A DNA stretch of 64,000 nucleotides from Selenomonas sp. (GTDB lineage Bacteria; Bacillota_C; Negativicutes; Selenomonadales; Selenomonadaceae), in contig NZ_JAILKR010000062.1 of the NCBI RefSeq assembly GCF_024693525.1, positions 1 to 64,000 of the forward strand. The letters are read 5' to 3'. Numbering within the stretch: position 1 is the first letter of the stretch; each line of letters opens with the position of its first letter. Below the pieces are notes generated by a model that saw only the letters and a list, made by a program, of their open reading frames with translations, made no database searches and had not been told where the DNA came from. The position numbers and the translations under genes were made by a program. Positions 1-8,487 of this stretch are shown here, one piece after another.

Positions 1-3000
1 TGCCTGCCAAGTTCCTTGTGCATAATCCAGCTGTGGTCGTTCTACTTTGTTATCCGCCGGCTCTTTTACGTTATCATCCAGCTCCGGCAAAATCGGTGGG
101 TTGTTCTCTTCATCTTCAAGAATCACTTGCGGATTTACTACGGGATCGAGGACTACTGGATCTACCTCTGCTACTGGCTGCGTGTTAATCACCGCTGGCG
201 GCGTTATTTTATATACGCCTTCATACTTGAAGCGATAGTTACCCGCTACATCCCCCGAATTGAGCACCGTATCATCCACCGAAAGATAAAGGGAATACGT
301 ATCTTCACTTTTCGCCGACCCGAGCAAATAAGCCAAGGTTGGCACGGTAGCAGCCGTATCGCCATTTACCCACTGGCCGCTGTAGCTTTGCCCTTGTACC
401 GCTACATTCGACGAGTCAAAACTTTCTCCTTGACCAATCAAATTCAGCACGATTTCGTGGGGCGCAACGGTGGTTTTGCCAAGCTGTGGTTCAAATTCAT
501 AATTGGCCGCGTCATTGGGTTTTTCATAGGATGCGCCAGTAAAATGAACCACGTCCGTATAAGTCCCCACACCAGGAGTAGTTGCCTCTGCTTGGATTTG
601 ATCCGTGTATACCCCATCAAAGCTAAAGCTTGGATTGCTTAAAGAAGCCCCATTCACCAAGCCATGTCCCTGGCCATCATCAGCAGTTGCAACAATTGAA
701 GCAACATAATCCGCAGAACCATAGGTGGTCGAAAGATTCACCTGAATGGGTACACTACGCTTATTGATGGTGAGAGTTGCCCCATTTCCGGCAGCAGCCT
801 GGTAACCATTTCGATAGGCGTCTGTCGTGACAAAGGAACTGCCATTCACATCCATATCAATGGCATAAATAGCATTATACCCATCCGCAGCAACAGCCAC
901 ACCACTCATACGATCTGCCACAGCCGCAAACCCATTGCTTGTAGCAACACCGGCAATCTTGGCCGTGTTTATCACGGCATTTTCCGTAAAGGCTGCATAC
1001 TGTGTCGTCTCTGCCTCTGCCTGCCACTCCGAAGCACCACTTAGGGTCTCGCCATATATTTTCTCCATATTCGCCGCCGTTAAGGTAACGGTGGGCTGAT
1101 ACTTGAAGATATAGCGTCCCGTCTCGGCTTCATCTTCTACTTGAGTGTAACTATAGGCATCAGAACCGCGATTCCAGAGTGCATAGGTATCGCTGTTGAG
1201 ATTTGTTCCAAAAACATCAGCAGCTGGCGAACCAGAATAAACTTTCCATTTGCCACCAATGCCAGTTATAATCCCCAAAGACTCTGTAGAATTATTGATA
1301 AACTTTCCGCTGCCTGCGTCTAGGATGACGGCATCATTTCCGGTCACCGTTGTTTGGATATTGCGACTAAGTTGGATACTACTCGTATCTCCATCCGTAA
1401 CAACCTTGACTTTCCCTCCAGCCGTTATACCAGCAAGTTTCACGTTACTAGCCGAATCCACCTGCACATCGCCATTTACCGTCGTAATACGATCGCCTAT
1501 CGTTACTCCCTCATCGGCTTTTATCGTGACTGTATTGTCGGTATGCACCAATCCCGTATAACGATCTGAATTTATTAACGACGGATCAGCATTCACATTG
1601 GCACTTGCCGATGCATTGATACCGCCCCCAACGGTAAACATACCAGCGGATTCTACTTGCAAATTACTAAGAGAAATCGAATTACCAATATTTCCACCGA
1701 TATTTACCAAACCTGTACCACTCTTAATATTCAAGGCAGAATGATCCGTGTTGGTTTCCTGAATGAAGCCAACAACGCTACTACACTGATTGTTGACATC
1801 ATCCCAGCCAGCATCTGTCTTCCAAATGATTCCAACAAACGGCTGATCAATAACACTATCGTTATTCGGTTCGTTAAATGGCTTTTTCCCATGCACGGCA
1901 TCATGAGACCAGCCTTGATACATATTATCGGCTACGATTCCTTTCCCCTTGCCTGTTGTCGTAAAGAACAGCGTTCCTTTCCCGTTGTTTGCCTCTCCTT
2001 CCGGCCCCGTTACCCAATAAAACTCTCGTCCGGCTTTCACACTCCTGCCAACCACATCCGTTTTACCGCCAACCAGCACTTCGTACGGACTGCCATCCAT
2101 CAACGAACCCACTAGCCAGTTTTCAAGTTCTGTCGTTATAGTAGCTAAATATTTATCACCGATTGCCGAACCACCCGCAGTATTTTCTCGTGCAGCTATT
2201 TCTGCCAATTCCCAACGTGTCAAAATGGATTCATGGCTCCTAGTTTTATTATAATCCAAATTCGTAAGGATATGTTTCGCCAACTGTCCATATTCTTTAT
2301 CATTCAACTGATCAAAATCTTTTGCTTCATAAGATGTATTGTTAATCACACCATTCTTACCAAGTTTTACATTATATTTATAATAGTCCCTTACCACATC
2401 AATCGCAGCTTGTCCTGTAGGCAAATCACAATTATGAAGTAAAGCATAATCACGAAAGCATCTTTCCTGAATTTCAGTTCGCTCTTCATCGGTTAAATCC
2501 TCAAACGCTTTCCAAACGGTATTCTTTAAATACTTTTCATAATAAATTCCTGCCAAACGTTTAATGTCAGGATCATTTTTTACAGAATCTTGTATATTCG
2601 CTCCAGCGATAGGATTAGCAAATAAATGGTAAGAATTTGCCGAATCTACATTTCCCCCGATATGAATGTCGCCACCACTACCATCTGATGTGGTCGTATC
2701 GATTATCAAATTTCCCTTGTTAAGCCCCAGTGCAACATCACCATAAAGCGATACTTTACCACCATTCGTTACCAGTCTACGATCCCCATCCACGGGATAA
2801 TTTCCCTCTACATCTTTTTCATCGTTCGCATGACCAAAATAGGTTCCAACTCGCCCAGCATCAATCGTAGTTCCACAACCGACCGTTAAATCCCCGCCAT
2901 TAGTCGTGATATCGCTATTTATCATAACCATACCTTTTAAATCACCATCCGTATCGGCGTGTAAATTAACAGCTAGTTTTCCTGTCGTCGATGTAATCGG

Positions 3001-4449
3001 GGCATTGACGACAACGTTACGTTCTGCCTGCAAAGTTAGCGTTACATCTTTGTCTTCCGAACCATAAGCAGCTGCAATTCCATTCATTTTAGAAACGGAT
3101 TTTTCGATAGGCGCATTCACAGCAATATTAGAAATATGTAAGGAATAAATAGTTGCATTTGGCTCATTGATATTTTCATCTAATGCCTGAATCCTAACGC
3201 TGGTTCCATTACTTAATCGCCAGCTGATATAATTCGCGTCAAGATAACTGTGCTTTTCTTCCGTTGTTCCATTCTGGCTTATATAGCTTTGCCCTGTCGA
3301 AACAATTTCGGTGTTCTCTGGCGTAATATCAACATAGCCAGCTGGGCAATTATCACTAATGATGATATCAACGGGATCGATAAACCATTCTCCAGGCTTT
3401 CCGGTAATACCAGCCGCATCTATCAACGCGTTGATATCGACATGCAAAACATCACCTGAGGTTTCAATCAAGCCGCCATTGCCCTGACCAACAGCTTTCA
3501 GCACAGCCGCAGCTTCGATATTGGTATCCTCACCAAGTACGCGAATGATGCCGCCGTTTGCTCCTTTTTCCAATCCCGACACGTCAAGAGTACCGGAAAC
3601 ATTTACCTGACCATGGCTGCCACCATCTAAGATTATCTCGCCGCGGTCATTGACACTAAGATTCTTCGCCTCAACAATTCCCGAATGATTGACCACTTCG
3701 CTGAGCATATCGCCAGCACTCTTCGCCGTCATAAATACGCGACCACCAGTAGCATTAATGGTGCCACTGTTGAGAACATGGGCCTGGGCTGCTTCCCCGC
3801 TGGCAGTAAAGTTTAGTTTTCCGGCGGTGTCGATGGAAAGATCCAGATTTTTCACCGCGCTTAACGCCACCTGACCACCTGCATTTTCAATATGTCCCGT
3901 GTTCTGCACCACGGATGCATGCAAGGCCACTAAACCGCCCTGGGCCTTGATATCCGCAGCATTAACAATGTGTCCCGTCGATGTTTCATCGAGCTTCAAG
4001 GTGATTGCCTCCACGCCCTCACCAAAGCTTGTCATGAAACGGTCATCTACCTTAGCCGTTGAAGCCACCAGACTGCCCGTGTCAATTTGTGCCCCTTGGC
4101 CAAATAGGATTCCGTTGGGATTAATCAAAAAGACACTGCCACCGGCTTTTAAGTTGCCATAAATCTCCGAAGCCTTGTTGCTTATCACGCGATTTACAGC
4201 AATATCATGGGCCTGCTGCCGAAATTCCACCGTTTCTCCTTGGTCGATGTCAAATTTCTGCCAATCCAAGGCCACATGCCGCGTCTGCTGGTCCACAACT
4301 AATGTGTGATCATCCCTGCTGATTTCGGCCTTACCCGACCGAACTTTACCGCCTTCCGGAGCTGCTTCTACACTAGTAAGCGAAAAAGTAGAAACCGTAA
4401 GCCCCACGGCTAAAGCTAAATGCCACCTCTTCCTCCTTGAAGAAATCAT
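1..4449 (-). CDS. Two-partner secretion exoprotein (filamentous haemagglutinin/TpsA type), 3' end beyond window
   Basis: Large secreted adhesin-like protein; 1483 residues are visible and the frame is still open at base 1. The ATG at 4449 follows a strong AAAGGAGGGAG site. Residues 1-30 form a signal peptide (RRKRW, hydrophobic core, VEA-A end). The TPS domain follows, with NPNGI at residues 110-114 and flanking beta-helix sequence (GLVALHA, GGRVFMTAKSAG). Residues to about 610 and again from about 905 read as right-handed beta-helix repeats (GGDIHIGGN, LVNIGGNIGN). Between them lies a helical stretch and a C-type-lectin-like segment (WVTGPEG near 808, EPNN at 860-863, GWDDVN near 885). From about 1115 there are MBG/YDG-type modules (VTLTAANMEKIYGE, VNLSTTYGSAD), then an acidic proline-rich linker. 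Its transporter is encoded immediately upstream. Ligand unknown. Confidence 0.93.
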   Translation of the reverse strand, partial: MISSRRKRWHLALAVGLTVSTFSLTSVEAAPEGGKVRSGKAEISRDDHTLVVDQQTRHVALDWQKFDIDQGETVEFRQQAHDIAVNRVISNKASEIYGNLKAGGSVFLINPNGILFGQGAQIDTGSLVASTAKVDDRFMTSFGEGVEAITLKLDETSTGHIVNAADIKAQGGLVALHASVVQNTGHIENAGGQVALSAVKNLDLSIDTAGKLNFTASGEAAQAHVLNSGTINATGGRVFMTAKSAGDMLSEVVNHSGIVEAKNLSVNDRGEIILDGGSHGQVNVSGTLDVSGLEKGANGGIIRVLGEDTNIEAAAVLKAVGQGNGGLIETSGDVLHVDINALIDAAGITGKPGEWFIDPVDIIISDNCPAGYVDITPENTEIVSTGQSYISQNGTTEEKHSYLDANYISWRLSNGTSVRIQALDENINEPNATIYSLHISNIAVNAPIEKSVSKMNGIAAAYGSEDKDVTLTLQAERNVVVNAPITSTTGKLAVNLHADTDGDLKGMVMINSDITTNGGDLTVGCGTTIDAGRVGTYFGHANDEKDVEGNYPVDGDRRLVTNGGKVSLYGDVALGLNKGNLIIDTTTSDGSGGDIHIGGNVDSANSYHLFANPIAGANIQDSVKNDPDIKRLAGIYYEKYLKNTVWKAFEDLTDEERTEIQERCFRDYALLHNCDLPTGQAAIDVVRDYYKYNVKLGKNGVINNTSYEAKDFDQLNDKEYGQLAKHILTNLDYNKTRSHESILTRWELAEIAARENTAGGSAIGDKYLATITTELENWLVGSLMDGSPYEVLVGGKTDVVGRSVKAGREFYWVTGPEGEANNGKGTLFFTTTGKGKGIVADNMYQGWSHDAVHGKKPFNEPNNDSVIDQPFVGIIWKTDAGWDDVNNQCSSVVGFIQETNTDHSALNIKSGTGLVNIGGNIGNSISLSNLQVESAGMFTVGGGINASASANVNADPSLINSDRYTGLVHTDNTVTIKADEGVTIGDRITTVNGDVQVDSASNVKLAGITAGGKVKVVTDGDTSSIQLSRNIQTTVTGNDAVILDAGSGKFINNSTESLGIITGIGGKWKVYSGSPAADVFGTNLNSDTYALWNRGSDAYSYTQVEDEAETGRYIFKYQPTVTLTAANMEKIYGETLSGASEWQAEAETTQYAAFTENAVINTAKIAGVATSNGFAAVADRMSGVAVAADGYNAIYAIDMDVNGSSFVTTDAYRNGYQAAAGNGATLTINKRSVPIQVNLSTTYGSADYVASIVATADDGQGHGLVNGASLSNPSFSFDGVYTDQIQAEATTPGVGTYTDVVHFTGASYEKPNDAANYEFEPQLGKTTVAPHEIVLNLIGQGESFDSSNVAVQGQSYSGQWVNGDTAATVPTLAYLLGSAKSEDTYSLYLSVDDTVLNSGDVAGNYRFKYEGVYKITPPAVINTQPVAEVDPVVLDPVVNPQVILEDEENNPPILPELDDNVKEPADNKVERPQLDYAQGTWQA

Positions 4450-4494
4450 AGACGCTCCCTCCTTTACAATAAGTCGATAAAGTATCTTACATGT

Positions 4495-4523
4495 ATTATA
4501 TCGATTAAAACTATCCGAAACTT
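4495..4523 (-). promoter_or_regulatory. Possible promoter of the TPS exoprotein gene
   Basis: A perfect TATAAT (4495-4500, minus strand) lies about 45 bases before the exoprotein ATG, in an AT-rich 133-base gap after the transporter gene. The -35 at 17-base spacing (AAGTTT) is poor, so the exoprotein may be transcribed both from here and by read-through from the transporter gene. Confidence 0.4.
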
Positions 4524-4582
4524 AAGTGTATTTTCTGAATTTGAAAGATTTAAGTTTCCTTTAATTTTGTTCTAAGGGAATT

Positions 4583-6289
4583 TTAAAAATAAATTCCCCC
4601 GCGAAGCCAAAAATGGCCACTGGCATTATTGCGGTCGTTGCGGGGGCGTTCTGCCCCCAAGGGCCAGGCATAATCGGCCCGCAAAAAACCTTCGTCGGAA
4701 CGGGTCAATAAAATGCCGATACCGGCCCCTTGAAGATAGCGATGATTTTTCTCAGCTCCCTGTTTATGGCATTCCAGATTCACACCGCCGTGGTCGATGA
4801 ATCCAGCCAGCTGCATTTGATTTTTATTCTTCTGCCACAGCGGATACCGCAGCTCCGCCCGCAACAGATAACCCACATCGCCCGACGCTTCGCTGGCCGG
4901 ATATGCCCGTACCCCCGATGCACCACCTAAGGAAAAATGCTCCGAAGAGTCCAGATTGTGACTAGCCAATTGACCTCTAGCGGACAGCAACAAATTCAAC
5001 CGATGGGGCAAATGCTGGTAATGCTGCCAGTTCACCCGCATTTTGTGGAAGGTTCCAGCAGTATGTGCCCATTTATCCTGTTGCCAGCCTTCCTCGTCCC
5101 GGAAGCCTAAGGTGCCCCATTTGTAATCCACCCGCCAGCTGGAAACGCCCTTGGACAGCGTCTGCTCACCATAAAGGGACGCCACCACCCCATGACTGTA
5201 TTTCTGAAGGCAGGAATCTGCCAATCGGATTTCATCGGTAAGCTTGGTATGCTCATAGTGAAGCGCTGCATAGAGGTTCCGGTACTGACTCCGCACTACG
5301 GCATAATCCAAACCAGCCGAAAGGGTTCGCGATGTTCCATAGGCCGCTAAGGGACGATAGATGTCTCCCAAGTGATACGATAGCATATTATACCCTATCG
5401 AGGCTTTCCAGCCATTCTGCAGAACTGGCAAGGTGTAATTGATATTATAGCTGTACAGCTCTTCCCCAGTCGCAGACCCAGCCAGGGCCAGCTGACCCCC
5501 TTCGTGTTCTGGATTTAAAATATCATAGGAAAGGCCGTAGGTATTGTAGTTGGTATACCGATTGCCATAGTTGTCCCCGGTTAGCGCTCCACATTTTCCC
5601 TGATGGGGAGCTAGTTTTATCAGTACGTCCACCGTACCCGATCCCTCCCCTGGGGATAACTTAGCCTGGGCATCAGCGCCGGCTAAATCCGACAACAGCC
5701 AAACGGCCCGTTCCAATTTTTTCCGTGTCAAATAGTCTCCAGGTTTCATAAAACCGAGTTCCCGATTCACGATGTAATCATGGATTTTCGTCTTATTATC
5801 CACGTTGACCTTTCCCAGACGCCCTACCAGGATGGTGTACTCAACGATGCCGCCCGTTATTTTTTGTGCGGGCAGATAGGCCCGCGCCATCAAGTACCCG
5901 CGCTGGCGAAAGTACGCCGTAAGTTTATCTGCGCCCTGTTGAAGTTCTTTGAACGTCACCATGCGCCCTTGATAATCCTTTAGCAGCTCCTGCAAAACCT
6001 TTTCCTGGTAGACATCCTGTCCCGTAATGCGAAATCCATTGACCTGAACTTTTACTTCCGCAGCCATGGACATCTCAGGCTTTTCCTCCTCCGGAGCTGC
6101 AATGGCGGCCGTGCCACTGCCAAAGTCCGGAAGTTCTACCCCGTTATTTCGTTCATCACTTGTCAAAGTACCAGCATCCAGTGGCGGCAGGGCTGCTGGG
6201 GCGCAGTCCGCGCTTTCACTCCAAGCAGTCAAAGCCAGCAGTATGCCGATGGCGGCGCTTCCCTTTGTCATCACATTTTTTGCCATCAT
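4583..6289 (-). CDS. TpsB/FhaC-type outer-membrane transporter (ShlB family)
   Basis: Outer-membrane pore that exports the adjacent TPS exoprotein; 568 residues, normal for the family. N-terminal signal-like segment (MTKGSAAIGILLALTAW), then a proline-rich linker. A POTRA_2-type domain spans roughly residues 85-165 (VNGFRITGQDVY, LMARAYLPAQKI, VEYTILVGRLGKV), followed by a ShlB-type beta-barrel with many aromatic-ended strands. The FhaC-like VRAYP motif is visible (SGVRAYPASEAS), and the chain ends in an aromatic strand, GGIYF. Two consecutive ATGs (6289, 6286) could both serve as the start; the ribosome site is weak (GGGATG). Order transporter then exoprotein on the same strand is typical of TPS loci. 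Confidence 0.93.
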   Translation of the reverse strand: MMAKNVMTKGSAAIGILLALTAWSESADCAPAALPPLDAGTLTSDERNNGVELPDFGSGTAAIAAPEEEKPEMSMAAEVKVQVNGFRITGQDVYQEKVLQELLKDYQGRMVTFKELQQGADKLTAYFRQRGYLMARAYLPAQKITGGIVEYTILVGRLGKVNVDNKTKIHDYIVNRELGFMKPGDYLTRKKLERAVWLLSDLAGADAQAKLSPGEGSGTVDVLIKLAPHQGKCGALTGDNYGNRYTNYNTYGLSYDILNPEHEGGQLALAGSATGEELYSYNINYTLPVLQNGWKASIGYNMLSYHLGDIYRPLAAYGTSRTLSAGLDYAVVRSQYRNLYAALHYEHTKLTDEIRLADSCLQKYSHGVVASLYGEQTLSKGVSSWRVDYKWGTLGFRDEEGWQQDKWAHTAGTFHKMRVNWQHYQHLPHRLNLLLSARGQLASHNLDSSEHFSLGGASGVRAYPASEASGDVGYLLRAELRYPLWQKNKNQMQLAGFIDHGGVNLECHKQGAEKNHRYLQGAGIGILLTRSDEGFLRADYAWPLGAERPRNDRNNASGHFWLRGGIYF

Positions 6290-6312
6290 TCATCCCACAC
6301 TTTCTACCAAAA

Positions 6313-6351
6313 CAAAAAGGGAATGCTCCAGCCCTTGGCCAAAACATTCCC
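6313..6351 (-). terminator. Intrinsic terminator after the CAP-domain gene
   Basis: On the minus strand GGGAATG pairs with CATTCCC across a 19-base loop and is followed by TTTTTG. It sits in the 97-base gap between the CAP-domain gene and the TPS transporter gene, so the TPS pair may need its own promoter or read-through. Confidence 0.65.
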
Positions 6352-6386
6352 ATAGAAGTATCCACTCTGTCAGCAATCTCATCCCA

Positions 6387-6839
6387 TTAATCGCAAGCCA
6401 GCTCCTGTGCTACGTAGTAACGGCCATCGGCCCCTTTTGCACAAGAAACGCCCATTTTCGTATAATGGCGATTGAGTAGGTTGGCACGATGCGTCGGCGA
6501 ATTCATCCATGCACGAACAATTGCTTCCGCATCATCCGATTTGCTAACTGCCAGGTTCTCACCGAACCAGGAATAAGATGCTTTATTCTCTAAAACCGAT
6601 TTAACATCGCGGCCATCTGGACGCTGATGAGCAAAACGAGCTTTCGACTCTTCTGCACGAATCGACGAAGCTGCCATAAGCTCATAATCCAATACCATCG
6701 GAGCCACCCCTGCATTAACGCGAACTGCGTTTACATAATGCAGAATCTCATCATCAAGATTTGCTGCCGATGCCGGCGAAACAGCAAGAACAATAAGCGC
6801 GAGTACCAGCAGGGAAACCATCCGCCGCCAGCTTTTCAT
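6387..6839 (-). CDS. Secreted CAP (SCP/PR-1-like) domain protein
   Basis: Extracellular or periplasmic CAP-superfamily protein of 150 residues. A signal peptide (MKSWRRMVSLLVLALIVL, cleavage after SPASA) is followed directly by the CAP fold: HYVNAVRVNAGVAPM, FAHQRPDGR, SWFGENLA, AWMNSPTHRANLL and a final YYVAQELA. The conserved H/E residues of the family cavity are present. Bacterial CAP proteins of the YkwD type are common, but their biochemical role is mostly unsettled. I chose the ATG at 6839 because it follows GAGGCGAGAAA and starts the signal peptide; a longer frame reaches 6941 but that part overlaps a structured leader. Its own promoter and a roughly 200-base leader precede it. Confidence 0.9.
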   Translation of the reverse strand: MKSWRRMVSLLVLALIVLAVSPASAANLDDEILHYVNAVRVNAGVAPMVLDYELMAASSIRAEESKARFAHQRPDGRDVKSVLENKASYSWFGENLAVSKSDDAEAIVRAWMNSPTHRANLLNRHYTKMGVSCAKGADGRYYVAQELACD

Positions 6840-7060
6840 TTTTCTCGCCTCTTTCGTTTGTCGATCCATTTTCCTCTTATGAGTACCAAGTTTCCACGCT
6901 TCGCACCCTCCTGCCGTCGGCAGGGAAGATTCCAATTTCACAACAAACCAGCGAATCCTTAACCCGAAATGGGATTAAGGTGTTCCCTTGCTGGCACAGC
7001 CATCGCATGACTGTAGCGCTTATGTTGTTCCGCTATTCAATTTTAGAGTACCTTGTCACT
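6840..7060 (-). promoter_or_regulatory. Structured 5' leader of the CAP gene, candidate cis-regulatory RNA
   Basis: Minus-strand transcript between the promoter and the CAP start, rich in dyads: UAGCG/CGCUA, CAGUC/GGCUG, an outer CCAGC/GCUGG stem enclosing CCUUAA-CCC/GGG-UUAAGG, and CUGCCG/CGGCAG. AGGGAA in the internal loop of the third stem can pair with UUCCCU downstream, suggesting a pseudoknot. I compared it by eye with c-di-AMP, c-di-GMP, cobalamin and T-box consensus features and found no match. No terminator is apparent in it, so control would be at translation. Function is inference. Confidence 0.5.
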
Positions 7061-7063
7061 TAT

Positions 7064-7092
7064 ATTATAACCGATAATAAGCAAACAAGCAA
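7064..7092 (-). promoter_or_regulatory. Sigma-A-type promoter of the CAP gene
   Basis: Minus strand TTGCTT (7087-7092), 17-base spacer, TATAAT (7064-7069). It fires into the long leader in front of the CAP-domain gene and lies downstream of the tyrS terminator. Confidence 0.75.
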
Positions 7093-7177
7093 TAATATTC
7101 TTGACAACTCACGGTGTTTTCTTAACCGTTTGGCCAACTGCTGTCAAAACATCTTTACCGTTGTATTCGCTACCAAG

Positions 7178-7224
7178 AAAAAAAATCCTGCCGGTTTCGC
7201 GTATAAAACGCAAAACCGGCAGGA
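7178..7224 (-). terminator. Terminator of tyrS
   Basis: A strong stem, ATCCTGCCGGTTT with its complement around a short TTTTATA loop, followed by eight Ts on the minus strand. It begins a few bases after the tyrS stop codon. Confidence 0.92.
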
Positions 7225-7230
7225 TAAGGA

Positions 7231-8439
7231 TTATTTCACCAGTTTAAAATATTTTTTCTTACCTTTTTTAACAATAGCAGCACCGTCTGTGAAGTCTGCT
7301 TCTGTCAGGACATAGTCTACATCACTGACCTTCACATCATTCAGGGCAATGCCGTTTTGCTGGATAAGGCGGCGGCCTTCACTCTTCGATGCGACAATCT
7401 TGCCAGCTGCCAAAACATCTAACAGTTTGCTGCCAGCTTCTGCCGCAACTTCCGGAATATCGGCACCAGCCCCCGAGCCACCAAACATGGCTTCCGCAGA
7501 TTTCTGCGATTTTTCTGCCTCTGCCTCGCCATGTACGATTTTCGTGACTTCATAAGCCAGAACTTTCTTGGCCTCATTGATAGCCGAATCCTGAAGAGCA
7601 CCAAGGCGGCGAACCTCCTCCATCGGCAGGAACGTCAAGAGTGCCAGGCACTTCTCTACGTCTGCATCATCGACATTACGCCAGTACTGATAAAACTCAT
7701 ACGGACTCGTCTTTTCTGCATCGAGCCAGAGGGCACCACCAGCCGTCTTGCCCATCTTCTTGCCGTCACTCTTGGTGAGCAGCTTATTCGTCAAGCCATA
7801 GACCGCCGTATTGTTTTTGCGGCGGTTGAGCTCGACACCAGCAATGATATTCGACCACTGGTCGTCGCCACCCATCTCGAGCTTGCAGCCGTAACGGCGG
7901 TTGAGTTCGAGGAAATCATAGCCCTGCATGACCATATAGTTGAACTCCAGGAAGGTCAGGCCTTTTTCCCAACGCTGCTTGTAGCATTCTGCTGCCAACA
8001 TGCGGTTGACGGTAAAGCAGGCCCCCACATCGCGAAGCAAGTCGATATAGTTGAGCTTGCGTAGCCAATCGCCATTGTTGACCATGATGGCCTTGCCATC
8101 GCGGAAGTCAATGAAGCGGGCAATCTGCTTCTTAAAGCATTCGCAATTATGCTCGATGTCTTCATCCGTCAGCATTTTGCGCATATCCGTGCGGCCAGTT
8201 GGGTCACCGACAGTACCGGTGCCGCCGCCCACTAAACAGATGGGACGATGACCGGCACGCTGCATGTGCGCCATAGCCATCAGTGCGATAAAATGACCAG
8301 CATGCAGGCTGTCAGCCGTCGGGTCAAAGCCAATATAGAATGTGACCTTTTCTTTCTCCAACAGTTCACGCAGCTCTGCTTCATTCGTGCACTGCGCGAT
8401 AAATCCACGTTCTTTTAAAGTGTCAAATACATTTGCCAA
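7231..8439 (-). CDS. tyrS: Tyrosyl-tRNA synthetase
   Basis: Charges tRNA-Tyr with tyrosine in the cytoplasm. 402 residues from the chosen start, close to the usual bacterial length. The class I signature HAGH sits in [14 protein letters not shown], the KMSKS equivalent is KSDGKKMGK, and the C-terminal S4 RNA-binding domain is complete ([13 protein letters not shown]). I chose the TTG at 8439 because it follows AAAGGAGAG with six bases between; a longer frame runs from a TTG at 8487 but has no ribosome site. The gene follows the penicillin-binding protein gene closely and there is no room for a tyrosine T-box leader. Confidence 0.95.
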   Translation of the reverse strand: MANVFDTLKERGFIAQCTNEAELRELLEKEKVTFYIGFDPTADSLHAGHFIALMAMAHMQRAGHRPICLVGGGTGTVGDPTGRTDMRKMLTDEDIEHNCECFKKQIARFIDFRDGKAIMVNNGDWLRKLNYIDLLRDVGACFTVNRMLAAECYKQRWEKGLTFLEFNYMVMQGYDFLELNRRYGCKLEMGGDDQWSNIIAGVELNRRKNNTAVYGLTNKLLTKSDGKKMGKTAGGALWLDAEKTSPYEFYQYWRNVDDADVEKCLALLTFLPMEEVRRLGALQDSAINEAKKVLAYEVTKIVHGEAEAEKSQKSAEAMFGGSGAGADIPEVAAEAGSKLLDVLAAGKIVASKSEGRRLIQQNGIALNDVKVSDVDYVLTEADFTDGAAIVKKGKKKYFKLVK

Positions 8440-8487
8440 CAAACTCTCTCCTTTGAGGTCACCTTTAAACGAAATGTCAATTGTCAA

